Below, one piece after another: positions 11,901-22,842 of a stretch of DNA of 64,000 bases. A program made the translations under genes and the position numbers. Each line of letters begins with the position of its first letter. The stretch's first letter is position 1. The stretch covers positions 4,733,501-4,797,500 of the forward strand of contig NC_089438.1 of NCBI RefSeq assembly GCF_026210795.1, in the 5' to 3' direction. Below the pieces are notes generated by a model. It searched no databases, had not been told where the DNA came from, and worked only from the letters and a program-made list of their open reading frames with translations. This DNA comes from Rhizophagus irregularis (taxonomy: Eukaryota; Glomeromycota; Glomeromycetes; Glomerales; Glomeraceae).

Positions 11901-14900
11901 TATCTTATAACTTACCAACTAAAAAAAATCAATTATTTTTAAAAAGATTTATTAAGAATTATAATAAATTAAATATAAAAATATAGGATTATTACAATTA
12001 TAAAAAAGGCCAATACTTACGGGCTGAAATGTTTTAAATAATTTTTAGTTAGTTTAAGTTATATGTAAATATTATATAAATATAATAAATTACTTACAAA
12101 CTAAAATATTTGAATAATTTTTTAAGAATTTAGTTAATTTTAAATTATATGCAAATATTATATAAATATAATAAAAATTACTTACTAACTAGAATATTTG
12201 AATAATTTTTTAAATAAAGAATTTAGTTAGTTTAAATTATTTGTAAATATTATATAAATATAATAGAATTAAATAAATAACTTACATCCTATATTATTAA
12301 ATAAATAATTTTTTAAATAAAGAATTTAGTTAGTTTAAATTATTTGTAAATATTATATAAATATAATAAATTACTTACCATCTAAAATATTTGAATTATT
12401 TTTTAAATAAAGAATTTAGTTAGTTTAAAATTATATTGTAAACATTATATATGTAAATATTATATAAATATAATTAATTACTTACAACCTAAAACATTTG
12501 AATAATTTTTCAGTTAGTTTAAATTATATGTAAATATTATATAAATATAATAAATTACTTACCCTCTAAAATATTTGAATAATTTTTTAAGAATTTATTA
12601 GTTAGTTTAAATTATATATATTTAAATATTATATAAATATAATAAATTAATTACCATCTAAAATGTTTGAATAATTTTTTTAAGAATTTAATCAGTTTAA
12701 ACTATATGCAAATATTATATAAATATAATAAATTACTTACCAACTAAAATATTTGAATTATTTTTTAAATAAAGAATTTAATTAGTTTAAATTATATGTA
12801 AATATTATATAAATATAATAAATTACTTACAATCTAAGATATTTGGATAATTTTTTAAATAAAGAATTCAGTTAGTTTAAATTATATGTAAATATTATAT
12901 AAATTTAATAAATTACTTACGTCCTAAAATATTTGAATGATTTTTTAAATAAAGAATTCAGTTATTTTAAATTATATGCAAATATTATATTACATAAATA
13001 TAATAGAATTAAATAAACAACTTACTTTCTATATTATTAAATAAATAATTTATTAAATAAAGAATTTAGTTAGCTTAAATTGTATATAAATATTATATAA
13101 ATATAATAAATTACTTACTATCTTAAATATTTAAATAATTTTTTAAGAATCTAGTTTAAATTATATGCAAATATTATATAAACATAAGAATTAAATAAAT
13201 AACTTATAACTTACCAACTAAAAGAAATTACAAAATAATTTTTTAAAGAATTTAGTTAGCTTAAATTATAAGCAAATATCATATAAATATAATAGAATTA
13301 ATAAATAACTTATAACTTACCAACTAAAAGAAATTACAAAATAATTTTTAAATAAAAATTAAAGAATTTAATTAGTTTAAATTATATGCAAAAGTTATAT
13401 AAATATAATAGAATTAAATAAATAGCTTATAACTTACCAACTAAAAGAAATTAAAAAATAATTTTTAAATAAAGAATTTAGTTAGTTTAAATTACAATGT
13501 AAATATTGTATAATGAATTACTTACTATCTAAAATATTTGAATAATTTATAAGAATTTATTAGTTAGTTTTAATTATATGTAAAATATTATAATAATATA
13601 ATAAACTACTTACCATCTAAATATTTGGACAATTTTTTAAAGAATTAGTTAGTTTTAAATTATATGTAAATATTATATAAATATTAATTACTTACAATCT
13701 AAAATATTTGAATGATTTTTTGAATATAGAATTTAGTTAGCTTGAATTATATGTAAATATTAGATAAATATAATAATTACTTACATTCTAAAATGTTTGA
13801 ATGATTTTTTAAATAAAAAAATTTAGTTAGTAGTTAAATTATATGCAAATATTATATATTATATAAATATAATGGATTAAATAAATAACTTACTCTCTAT
13901 ATTATTAAATAAATAATTTTTTAAATAAAGAATTTACTTAGTTTAAATTATATGTAAATATTATATCAATGCAATAGAATTAAATAAACAATTTACCCCC
14001 TATATTATTAAATAAAGAATTTTTTAAATAAAGAATTAGTTAGTTTAAATTATATGTAAATACATAAATATAATAGAATTAAATAAATAACATACTCCCT
14101 ATATTATTAAATAAATAATTTTTTAAATAAAGAATTTAGTTTAAATTATATGTAAATATTATATAAATATAATAAATTACTTACGATCTAAAATATTTGA
14201 ATAATTTTTTAAATAAAGAATTTAGTTAGTTTAAAGTATATGTAAACACTATGTAAATATAATAAATTACTTACTTTCTATATTATTTAAATAAATAATT
14301 TTTTATATAAAGAATTTAATTAGTTTAAATTATGTAAATATTATATAAATATAATAAATTACTTACCATCTAAAATATTTGAACAATTTTTTAATAAAGA
14401 ATTTAGTTAGTTTAAAATTATATTGTAAACATTATATATGTAAATATTATATAAATATAATTAATTACTTACAACCTAAAACATTTGAATAATTTTTCAG
14501 TTAGTTTAAATTATATGTAAATATTATATAATATAATAGAATTAAATAAATAATTTACCCCCTATATTATTAAATAATTTTTAAATAAAGAATTAGTTAG
14601 TTTAAATTATATATAAATATTATACAAACAAGTAATAATAGAATTAAATATATAACTTACTCCCTATATTATTAACATAATTTTTTAAATAAAGAATTTA
14701 GTTAGTTTAAATTATATGTAAATAATATATAATATAATAGAATTAAATAAATAATTTACCCCCTATATTATTAAATAATTTTTAAATAAAGAATTTAGTT
14801 AGTTTAAATTATATGTAAATATAATAGAATTAAATAATTAACTTATAACTTACAAACTAAAAGAAATTACAAAATAATGTTTTAAATAAAGAATTTAATT

Positions 14901-17249
14901 AGTTTAAATTATATGTAAAATATTATATATTATATAAATACAATAGAATTAAACAAATAACTTACTCCCTATATTATTAAATAAATAATTTTTTAAATAA
15001 AGAATTTAGTTAGTTTGAATTATATGTAAATATTATATAAATATAATAAATTACTTACATTCTAAAAGATTTGAATGATTTATTAAATAATAAATTTAGC
15101 TAGCTTAAATTGTATGCAATTATTATATAAATATAATAAATTACTTACCATCTTCAATATTTAAATAATTTTTTAAGAATTTAGTCAATTTAAATTATAT
15201 GTAAATATTATACAAATATAATAGAATTAAATAATTAACTTATAACTTACCAACTAAAAGAAATTACAAATAATTTTTTAAATAAAGAATTTAATTAGTT
15301 TAAATTATATGTAAATATTATATGAATATAATAATTACTTACATTCTAAAATATTTGAATAATTTTTTAAGAATTTAGTTAGTTTAAATTATATGTAAAT
15401 ATTATATAAATATAGTAGAATTAAATAATTAACTTATAACTTACCAACTAAAAGAAATTACAAATAATTTTTTAAATAAAGAATTTAGTTAGTTTATAAA
15501 TTGTATAAATAAAATATAAATAAATAACTTACATTCTATAAATGATTTTTAATAAAGAATTTAGTTAGTTTAAATTATAATGAAATATTATATAAATATA
15601 ACAGGATTATTAAATAACTTACTCCCTATATTATTAAACAAATAATTTTTTAAATAAAGAATTTAGTTAGTTTAAATTACATGTAAATATTATATTAATA
15701 TAATAGAATTAAATAAATAACTGAACTTACTCCCTATATTATTAAATAAATAATTTTTTAAATAAAGAATTTATTTTAAATTATATGTAAATATTATATA
15801 AATATAATAAATTACTTACAATCTAAAATGTTTGAATAATTTTTTAAATAAAGAATTTAATTAGTTTAAATTATTAAATGTAAATATTATACAAATATAT
15901 TACTTACATTCTAAAATATTTGAATAATTTTTAAATAAAAAATTTAGTTTAGTTTAATAAATTATATGTAATAAATATTATATAAATATAATAAATTACT
16001 TACCATCTAAATATTTGGACAATTTTTAAAGAATTGGTTAATTTTAAATTATATGTAAATATTATATAAATATAATAGAGTAAATTTATTCATCGCACGT
16101 GCGATGCATCGCCACTTTCCTTTTTTGTAAATTATTTATGTTGATCAACCTGCTTATACATCGCCACCCCCCTTAAAATGGCAATGATAAACATAAAAAT
16201 TTGCATCGCACGTGCGATAAATAAATTATTTCAATATAATAAATCACTTACCATCTAAAATATTTGGATAATTTTTTAAATAAAGAATTTAGTTAGTTTA
16301 AATTATATGTAAATATTATATAATAGAATTAAATAAATAGCTTACTTTCTATATTATTTAAATAATTTTTTAAATAAAGAATTTAGTTAGTTTAAATTAT
16401 ATGTAAATATTGTATAAATATAATAAATTACTTACCATCTATAATATTTAAATAATTTTTTAAATAAAGAATTTAGTTAGTTTAAATTATATATAAATAT
16501 TATATAAATATAATAAATTACTTACCATCTAAAAATTTAAATAATTTTTTAAATAAGAATTTAGTTAGTTTAAATTATATATAAATATTATATTAAATAA
16601 TATAATGAATTAAATAAATAACTTACACCCTGTAGCATTGTTAATTAATAATAATTTTTAAGTAAAGTAATTATAATCAATTAGATAAAATATTATAATT
16701 GTATAAAAATTAAATATATACAGTAACTTACAATCTAATTATTTAAATAAATAATTATTAGTTTAAATTATATATAAATATTGTTAAATTAATATAAAAT
16801 TAATTAAATACTTACTTTCTATAATATCAGTGATTATTAAACAACCATATTATTAAATGGGAAATTTAGTTATTTGAAATATTGTTAAAAATTAAATAAC
16901 TATTAACTTACCAACTGTAATAATATTAATAATAAAATAAATTATTTGGTTATATAAAATAATAGAAGTAAGTAATTAATTATCATTTCAACTACAAGAT
17001 AACCTAGTATTACTTACGAGCTAATATGGTAAAACAATTTTTAGACATGGTTAGTTTAAAAATTTAAATTATATATTTATAATTTACAAGCTGTTAAATA
17101 ATTTTCTTACCTTTATCTTCCTCAATTTTTGAAACTAGTTTTATTGTATTACAAATATGTTTTAAGAAAAATTTTAGAATAATTTCAATTTGTATTATAT
17201 ATCTATATTCATGCTATGTGCTTTTACCTTCATCACTAGTTTGAGCCAT
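8952..17249 (-). CDS. kinase-like coiled-coil protein with a 55-unit microexon array in its 5' half
   Basis: Proposed model, transcribed right to left. Exon 1 is 17249-17228 (ATG, 22 nt, MAQTSDE); exon 2 is 17134-17111 (24 nt, VSKIEEDK). Then come 54 three-nt exons and one 1-nt exon (see the array entry), exon 58 at 11759-11546 and exon 59 at 11474-8952. The sum is a whole number of codons, about 981 residues. The kinase fold is split over the last two exons. EGLGTIYKA is the Gly loop and VILKYV holds the beta-3 Lys. The catalytic loop reads IHYNFHDGNIL where relatives have IHRDLHSGNIL, so the catalytic Asp is Asn. ISDYLG replaces ISDLG, while APEILRGQPYTQASDIYSFS and CWDEDPLKRPS are kept. 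This makes it a likely pseudokinase. From about residue 380 to the end it is a long Gln/Glu/Leu/Lys coiled coil (QLNQEKNNLQDKL-type heptads). The kinase family and both large exons are secure; the 5' structure rests on splice-signal reading. Confidence 0.8.
11829..17090 (-). repeat. tandem array of 55 intron-like units separated by 3-nt microexons
   Basis: Unit length is mostly 85-115 bp. On the minus strand each unit reads: donor (GTAAGT in about 48 of 55, otherwise GTAAGC, GTAAAT, GTATGT or GTAATT), AT-rich body, CTAAC branch-like motif, T-rich tract, acceptor (mostly TTTTAG or TATAG, a few CAG or AAG), then a triplet followed at once by the next donor. First base (plus numbering) of the triplets in transcript order: 17088, 17018, 16912, 16816, 16732, 16627, 16526, 16436, 16346, 16252, 16004, 15908, 15820, 15731, 15623, 15533, 15445, 15343, 15251, 15149, 15059, 14966, 14854, 14760, 14661, 14559, 14473, 14367, 14275, 14185, 14096, 13997, 13894, 13785, 13696, 13614, 13526, 13438, 13321, 13215, 13119, 13026, 12921, 12831, 12741, 12655, 12563, 12486, 12379, 12286, 12186, 12098, 12021, 11916; then one base at 11829. 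Triplet counts: ATG 9, TTG 8, AAT 5, GGA 5, ATT 4, AAA 4, GGG 3, GTT, TTT and ATA 2 each, ten others once. Alternative view: a plain intronic satellite. Confidence 0.85.
16078..16232. mobile_element. MITE inside the microexon array (Mutator-like, 9-bp duplication)
   Basis: A 155-bp element with inverted ends of about 30 bp. The core ATCGCACGTGCGATGCA is present at both ends and is itself a 14-bp palindrome around CACGTG. The 9-mer aatataata flanks it on both sides (16069-16077 and 16233-16241). Deleting the element plus one copy of the 9-mer restores an ordinary array unit running into 'aaatcacttaccatc', which identifies it as an insertion. It lies wholly inside the intron between the triplets at 16252 and 16004, lengthening it from about 81 to 245 nt and leaving the splice signals intact. 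Confidence 0.85.
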
Positions 17250-17382
17250 TACTAAATAATTTTATTGGAATTCTACCTAAAAAATAGGGTAAAATACGAG
17301 ATTGAACGCCTTTATTCAAGTATATATAGTTGTTTGTGTAATATTATTTATGCAAAATGCAGATACTAATTTTCAGCCAGAT

Positions 17383-18078
17383 TAGGTAACAGGAACCGTT
17401 GAAGCGTCCGAAATGTTGATCCAAATTAAATAGTACAACTTTCTTGTCGATCATTCGACCAAAAATTTCACGGTCAAAAAAAAAAAAAACCAAAGTTCTT
17501 GAAAGTATTAAAAGTTAAAACTATACTTGCTTGAGCCTTCTTTATCACTTATATATATCTTGAAAAATGTCGACCAAAAACGTTTTATAAATAGAGTTGA
17601 ACATTTCGAAAAAACGAAAAAAGGTTTCGCGTTTCTTTTGATACAAAATTCAATAGCGCCAATATAATAGTTTCTATACAAATTTTTGTTATGAAGAAGA
17701 TGGACATATGAAAAAGTCTGACAAGAAATTTTTGACCTTTAAAGACGGCTGCGGGTGGAAGCCGACATTTATGGTGATACGTGACATTTGTGACATCCAA
17801 TGGAAGAGATATATTCGGTTATCACTTGGGAAAAGAGTTTTGTTGTCCAGAGCGAAGCGAAGGACTATATAGTATGTCTACGCACTATGATGATCTATGG
17901 AAATAACGTGTAAATTTTCAATCACGTGAGTTTCTCTGTCCAGGAATTCCAAGGCGTTATGCTGCTAACAGCAGAAAATTACCGGAATTCCAAGGCGTTA
18001 TGCTGCTAATTAGTAGAATATCGCTACATCTTTATTTATTATACCTCGCTCCGGACTTACAACGGTTCCCGTTTCCTA
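17383..18078. mobile_element. putative DNA transposon, non-autonomous
   Basis: Inverted ends are about 18 bp with two mismatches: TAGGTAACAGGAACCGTTG at the left, and TAGGAAACGGGAACCGTTG as the complement of the right end. No matching flanking duplication was found, so the exact boundaries are uncertain. The interior includes a 26-bp direct duplication (17943-17968 and 17984-18009) and the motif gtcc-agagcgaagcgaa-ggac, whose relative appears at 34515-34545. It sits about 130 bp upstream of the start of the microexon kinase gene, in its likely promoter region. Confidence 0.55.
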
Positions 18079-21000
18079 GTCGTGACAATGATACTTTTCT
18101 GGAAGAAGCGGCTATATTATTTATAGTTTTTAGTTTCTGTATTTTTTTTTAGCTCTCAGATTTTTTCTTTTTTTTTATAGATACAGCGTACAGTTTAGTC
18201 TAACAACATATCTGATATGTATTTTGGTTAGCAGTTATGTTTAAAGTTTTGTTTTGTCTTATTTAAGAAGTTCTTAGTTTTCTTATTAAAAAGGACTATA
18301 TCATCTCTAAATAGATTTAATATTTTATATATACCGCAGCGGCACGTAAAGTATTATGTTACACAAATTTTTTATAACTGAAATATATTTTACGGGGTTA
18401 ATGTTTTGTGATTATTTATGAATAATTGAATAATTTAAACAACGTTTATAAATAATTAAGTCATTTAATTTCAGACTTGTTAATTTTAATATCATGTTAG
18501 GAATAGCTATAAAGGATAGTTTAGTTTTAGACTTTCATAACTCAGCATCATTAAGTTTTATTATAGATTAAATCAACGTTGTTATATTGTACTAATATTG
18601 TCGACAACAATAGCATTCTTATAAAGTATATTAATAAATTTGCTGAAAACGAAAGAAATTAAAAGAAATAACAAGTATTAGCCACAGAAATAGTGAAATT
18701 ACTGTATTAAATCATCTGTACAACGGATTAGACACAAATCTCGTTTAATGTACTTATGTACCCATCCTATTTCCTCTAGAACTGTAATTTTTTTAATTTT
18801 TTCACAAAATGCATGGAATAAAAATCAAAAGTCCCATCTATTTGAAGTCGATATTGCATTCTGATTGGGACCAGTCGTCCCATTTGGACTATAGATTAAC
18901 CGCAATCAGTATTCATCCCAAATGGCATCAATTTTTAAATTTGTGTAGGCGTGTATATGTATAATAAATATTTGCAAATAAAAATTTTGCCAGATATGGA
19001 TTTATTTTTTAGCATTATAATCAGAATTATTTTCTTAGCGAAAAAATATTCGTTAAAATCAGAATAACAGTATATCATTTATAGAAGTTTACGTAAATGA
19101 AAAAATTATAACTCGCTAATACATAATTTCGTAATATTACTATTATCCCACTCTTTCTTCCACCCTAAAAAACCGTATTTGTCCATAAAGTCAATATTAT
19201 TTCCCTTATTTTCTTTCCAACATTTTTTAATATGTTATCATGATCCTCTTCAATAATATCAGTATTATTGACACTAAAGGATTCTAAAGGATTCGGAATT
19301 TTCTATTTTATCAAGATCGCAAAAAAATGTCATAAATTAGTCACATTTTTATTTTTGAAAAGAAAATGAACAAATTTTCTTACCGGCATAAGAGTCAGAA
19401 ACATTAGAAACAATGCTGAAATACGATTCTTGCCATTCGAATATGTCCTTAAGATCACAAAAACTATAATCTGCTAATGTCACGCGCTTTGTAGGGATGA
19501 TGAAAAGTGACATCCTTTTTGTATTCCGAAAGGAAACCGGGATTTCACCTTGTTTGTATAGACAAAAGCCAATCCTTGAGGCAAAAGAGTGCCTTTAGAA
19601 ACAATTTAACACTCAGATTGTTTACTAAGCAGAGTGTTGTGAGGAGAAGCATCCAAGAATACGAAGAATACGAAGCATGAGGCACCAATTGCGTTAATAT
19701 CATTAAATTAAGCTTCATGAATTCGTACTATAGTCACCCTTTTAATAAGTTCCTCATTTATAGCATCAAGTCGGTGAATTATCTAATTAGCATTTGCAAA
19801 GCTTACCTACTAACAATGGTGGGTTTTCATTCCATAGCAGATTTGAGTATGAAAGCGAGTTTAGTTAAAGAAAAGAGTTTGGGAAAGTTTTTAAGAGAAT
19901 CTCTCTCTGAATATACCGAGACTTAATAATTAGATAGACTCTTGATATACTCTTGATTGGTAACCTACCATAATGAATCAAATACAGCAAATGATATAAA
20001 ATTAATAAGCAAAGTAAGATTTTCAATTCTCAGGGTATTAAAAAGATGACGTAATTTTTTGGTCACGATATATGATTATTCTAGAACGATAAGCGCAGCG
20101 ACTATTAATTCATTATTTATTTAAGTGATCTGAATCTAATCTAATCTGGCCAATCGTCGGTAATCTTACTTTTTTTTATCGATATACATGGCTGTTACAA
20201 GGATTCAAACCCTTTATTTTGCTCTAGATTTCAGCAAAGCAAAATTGACATAAAGAAAAAAACTTTTTTTTTCCATTTAAATAGAAATATTTTTTAATAA
20301 TATTCCATCCCGAAATTTATTAAAATCATGATTTTCGTTAAACAGTTTCTTTAATCATATGAACGTGCAAAGAAGCATCCCTAGTTAAAAATCAAAAGAC
20401 AATTTTAGTTTAACCACTTTAATTTTTTAGGAAAGGCTAGATTCAATTAATTCAAAAAACATTATCAGCTTATATAATCGAATAAAATAATATCATGCGG
20501 TTATTGCAATTGGTAATATTTTTTATTTCGTCAAAAAAAAAAAAGGTTTAATTAAAAGGTTGTATTTCAAATCATTTTCTATACGTTTTAGTTAATTTAC
20601 AGTTTAAATTAAATTCTATTAAAAATGCCAAATTACTTCATCTTTTCGCTTGCGATATTACAGTACTTGCGGTAAGATTTTCTGATCATCTAATATTGAT
20701 CACTTTATGATAACCAGATGAATAACTTTGTAAATCATAATTGCATCACGAAGTATTTATTCGTTTATATACTTTTTGGCGCCGAATCCTGGCATTTAAT
20801 TTTAAGAGTGATCTCTATTTAATAGGGTTTACTGACTTTTTTGGATCTTTGAATAAGAGATAAAAAACATTTTCTTTACTATTTTTTTTTATTTTTTTAT
20901 TTATTTTTACAATGTTATTGTATCTGTAGTACAAAAATTATTTATTATAAAGTACAATCAATTTTTATAAAATAAATAGATTATATATTTTCTTCATTAT

Positions 21001-21184
21001 GAATAGATCTCCTAAACGCATAAAATAAAAAAAATATACATAATCTATAATCTAATAATTTTATATTATTCATTTAATAAAATAAATTTTTTCTTTTTCT
21101 TTTTCAGAGTAGGTAATCAAGTTTATCCCCAAAATTTTATAAGGTATATAGATTGAAAATTTCCAAAAATGAATAAAAAAATAG
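18079..21184. other. intergenic, nothing firmly supported
   Basis: Mixed-composition sequence. 19430-19930 has somewhat higher GC and a 69-codon open frame (19717-19926, +) with no recognised family. It may be an eroded transposon or gene. No RNA gene was found. Confidence 0.35.
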
Positions 21185-21944
21185 TAGTGTTCAGACCCGT
21201 AAAACCATTAATAACGGATAGAAACGAATATCCTTTATTATCGTTTGACACACCAGGACAGACAAAATTGCATTTATTCTTAAAATATGATTTAAACGTT
21301 TTATTTTTACATTTTAACAGTTTATAATTTTTTTTTTTTACAAATATGAGATTTCTATTCTTATAAATTGTTTATTCACAAATTTAGTATTTCAATAAAA
21401 ATTCTTTTTCGTAACACAAAATTTAAATGTGGAAATCTCAATAATAAGTGCTTTAAAATAAAACTTAAAAGCTTTAAATATGAAAATAAAGTTTAAACCC
21501 ACACTTTAGGCGTTAAACAAGCATTTAATAAACGTAAAAATAAACGCAATTTTGCATGTCTTGGCATTCCATATTATTGGGTATCCGGTTTAATTTTATA
21601 GGGTAACGCTTATCATCCGGATATAAAATCGACCAACGGATTTAACCAGTTGGATCCGATCAAGGGTATTGAGTACCCTTAATCCGGATTCATAACGGAT
21701 TAACAGATTAACCGAAAACCGTTAATTGTTTCACATAAAATATATAAATAGATCTGTTATTTACCCGTTAATAACCGTTATCTTAGTGGATGAATAACAG
21801 GGTTAATAACAGGTTGTTAACGGTTAACCCAGATTGAACCCGATAATAAACCTAATAAACCGGATTGAAAATTCATTAGCCGATATTAACTGGATTGAAT
21901 TTTTCGACCCGGTTTATTCATTAACAAAGCGGATCTGAACATTA
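21185..21944. mobile_element. hAT-like non-autonomous element (degenerate)
   Basis: The left end reads TAGTGTTCAGACCCG and the complement of the right end TAATGTTCAGATCCG: 15 bp with two mismatches and a hAT-like TA-start. The right half (21580-21930) is dense in 'ccggatt', 'cggattaacc' and 'ttaacggttaac' motifs, like the subterminal repeats of the 7499 element. The flanks are A-rich and give no clear 8-bp duplication. Confidence 0.55.
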
Positions 21945-22740
21945 AAAAAAAAGTACGTATTATTATTATGTTGTTTTCTCTGATACTTTAAAATATATCG
22001 TTAATTATGTTATAAATTCATGTTTTTTATGCATAAGCGGAATTATGGATAAATAAGGTTTTTGTTTATTGTAGTCGTACAAAAAGCATTAATATCATTC
22101 TATTATTTGTTTAAATACAAAATTTATTACGACCATAGTATTTTTTTTTTTATACTATTTTTAAATTTTTTGTGTCATCATAATAAATTTATCCAAAATT
22201 TGCATTATGCATAAACGGAATTATCATTAATATCATTCTATTATTATTTTAAATACAAATTTATTACGACCATAATAATATTTTTTTTTTTTATACTATT
22301 TTTAAATTTTTTGTATCATCATGACGGAATCAAATAAATTTATCCAAAGTTTGCATAAGACGTAATTATTGTTTGTTTTTAAACTTTTATAATACCCTTT
22401 TTTTTGTTATCATTGTGAAAAGACCATTCGGATTAACCAAATTAAGTTGAATTACTCTAATATTCTTGTAAGACTATTTTTGATGTAGCGCAAAGTGGTA
22501 TTTTTAATTTTCGTTAAAATTAAAAAAAAATGATAAGCTAGCTTATTACAGAAGAAGAAAATTCCGAGTTGAATAATTGAATTCGATAATAATATTTAGA
22601 AGATTTACTGATCTTAGTCACACTCATATGCATGCATATTTACATTTTTTTTTTTTAGTAGTAATTGGTTAAAAATAGATCAAATAAAGAAGAAATTGAA
22701 GAAATATTTTATTAATATAGATTCTCCTTTCTTGCGAGGA
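21945..22740. other. intergenic upstream of the secreted-protein gene
   Basis: AT-rich. It contains a local duplication: 'tttattacgaccata' with the following T-run and 'ctatttttaaattttttgt' occurs at about 22125 and 22260. No gene is seen. Confidence 0.4.
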
Positions 22741-22749
22741 ATATAAAAA
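22741..22749 (+). promoter_or_regulatory. TATA box of the secreted-protein gene
   Basis: 'atataaaaa' lies about 100 bp before the ATG at 22843 and is followed by pyrimidine-rich sequence, a usual arrangement for a fungal core promoter. Confidence 0.55.
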
Positions 22750-22842
22750 GGGTGATTTTTTTCCCACTTCCCATTCCTCACGAATTTGATTCTCCTTTAA
22801 GATAATAATAATAACGACTCTTTTTCTCTTAAAAAAAAAGAA

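Noticed and set aside
11760-17100. Reading the 5-kb array as a CRISPR array or as ordinary satellite or centromeric DNA.
   Set aside because: There are no long unique spacers between short identical repeats. The only regularly variable part is a 3-base slot lying exactly between splice acceptor and donor consensus, and the array is flanked by coding exons in matching phase.
20190-20245. tRNA-like sequence on the minus strand (a GGGTTTGAATCC T-arm-like stretch and an AACAGC end).
   Set aside because: The T-stem is imperfect and no complementary 5' acceptor strand or anticodon arm is found at the right distance.
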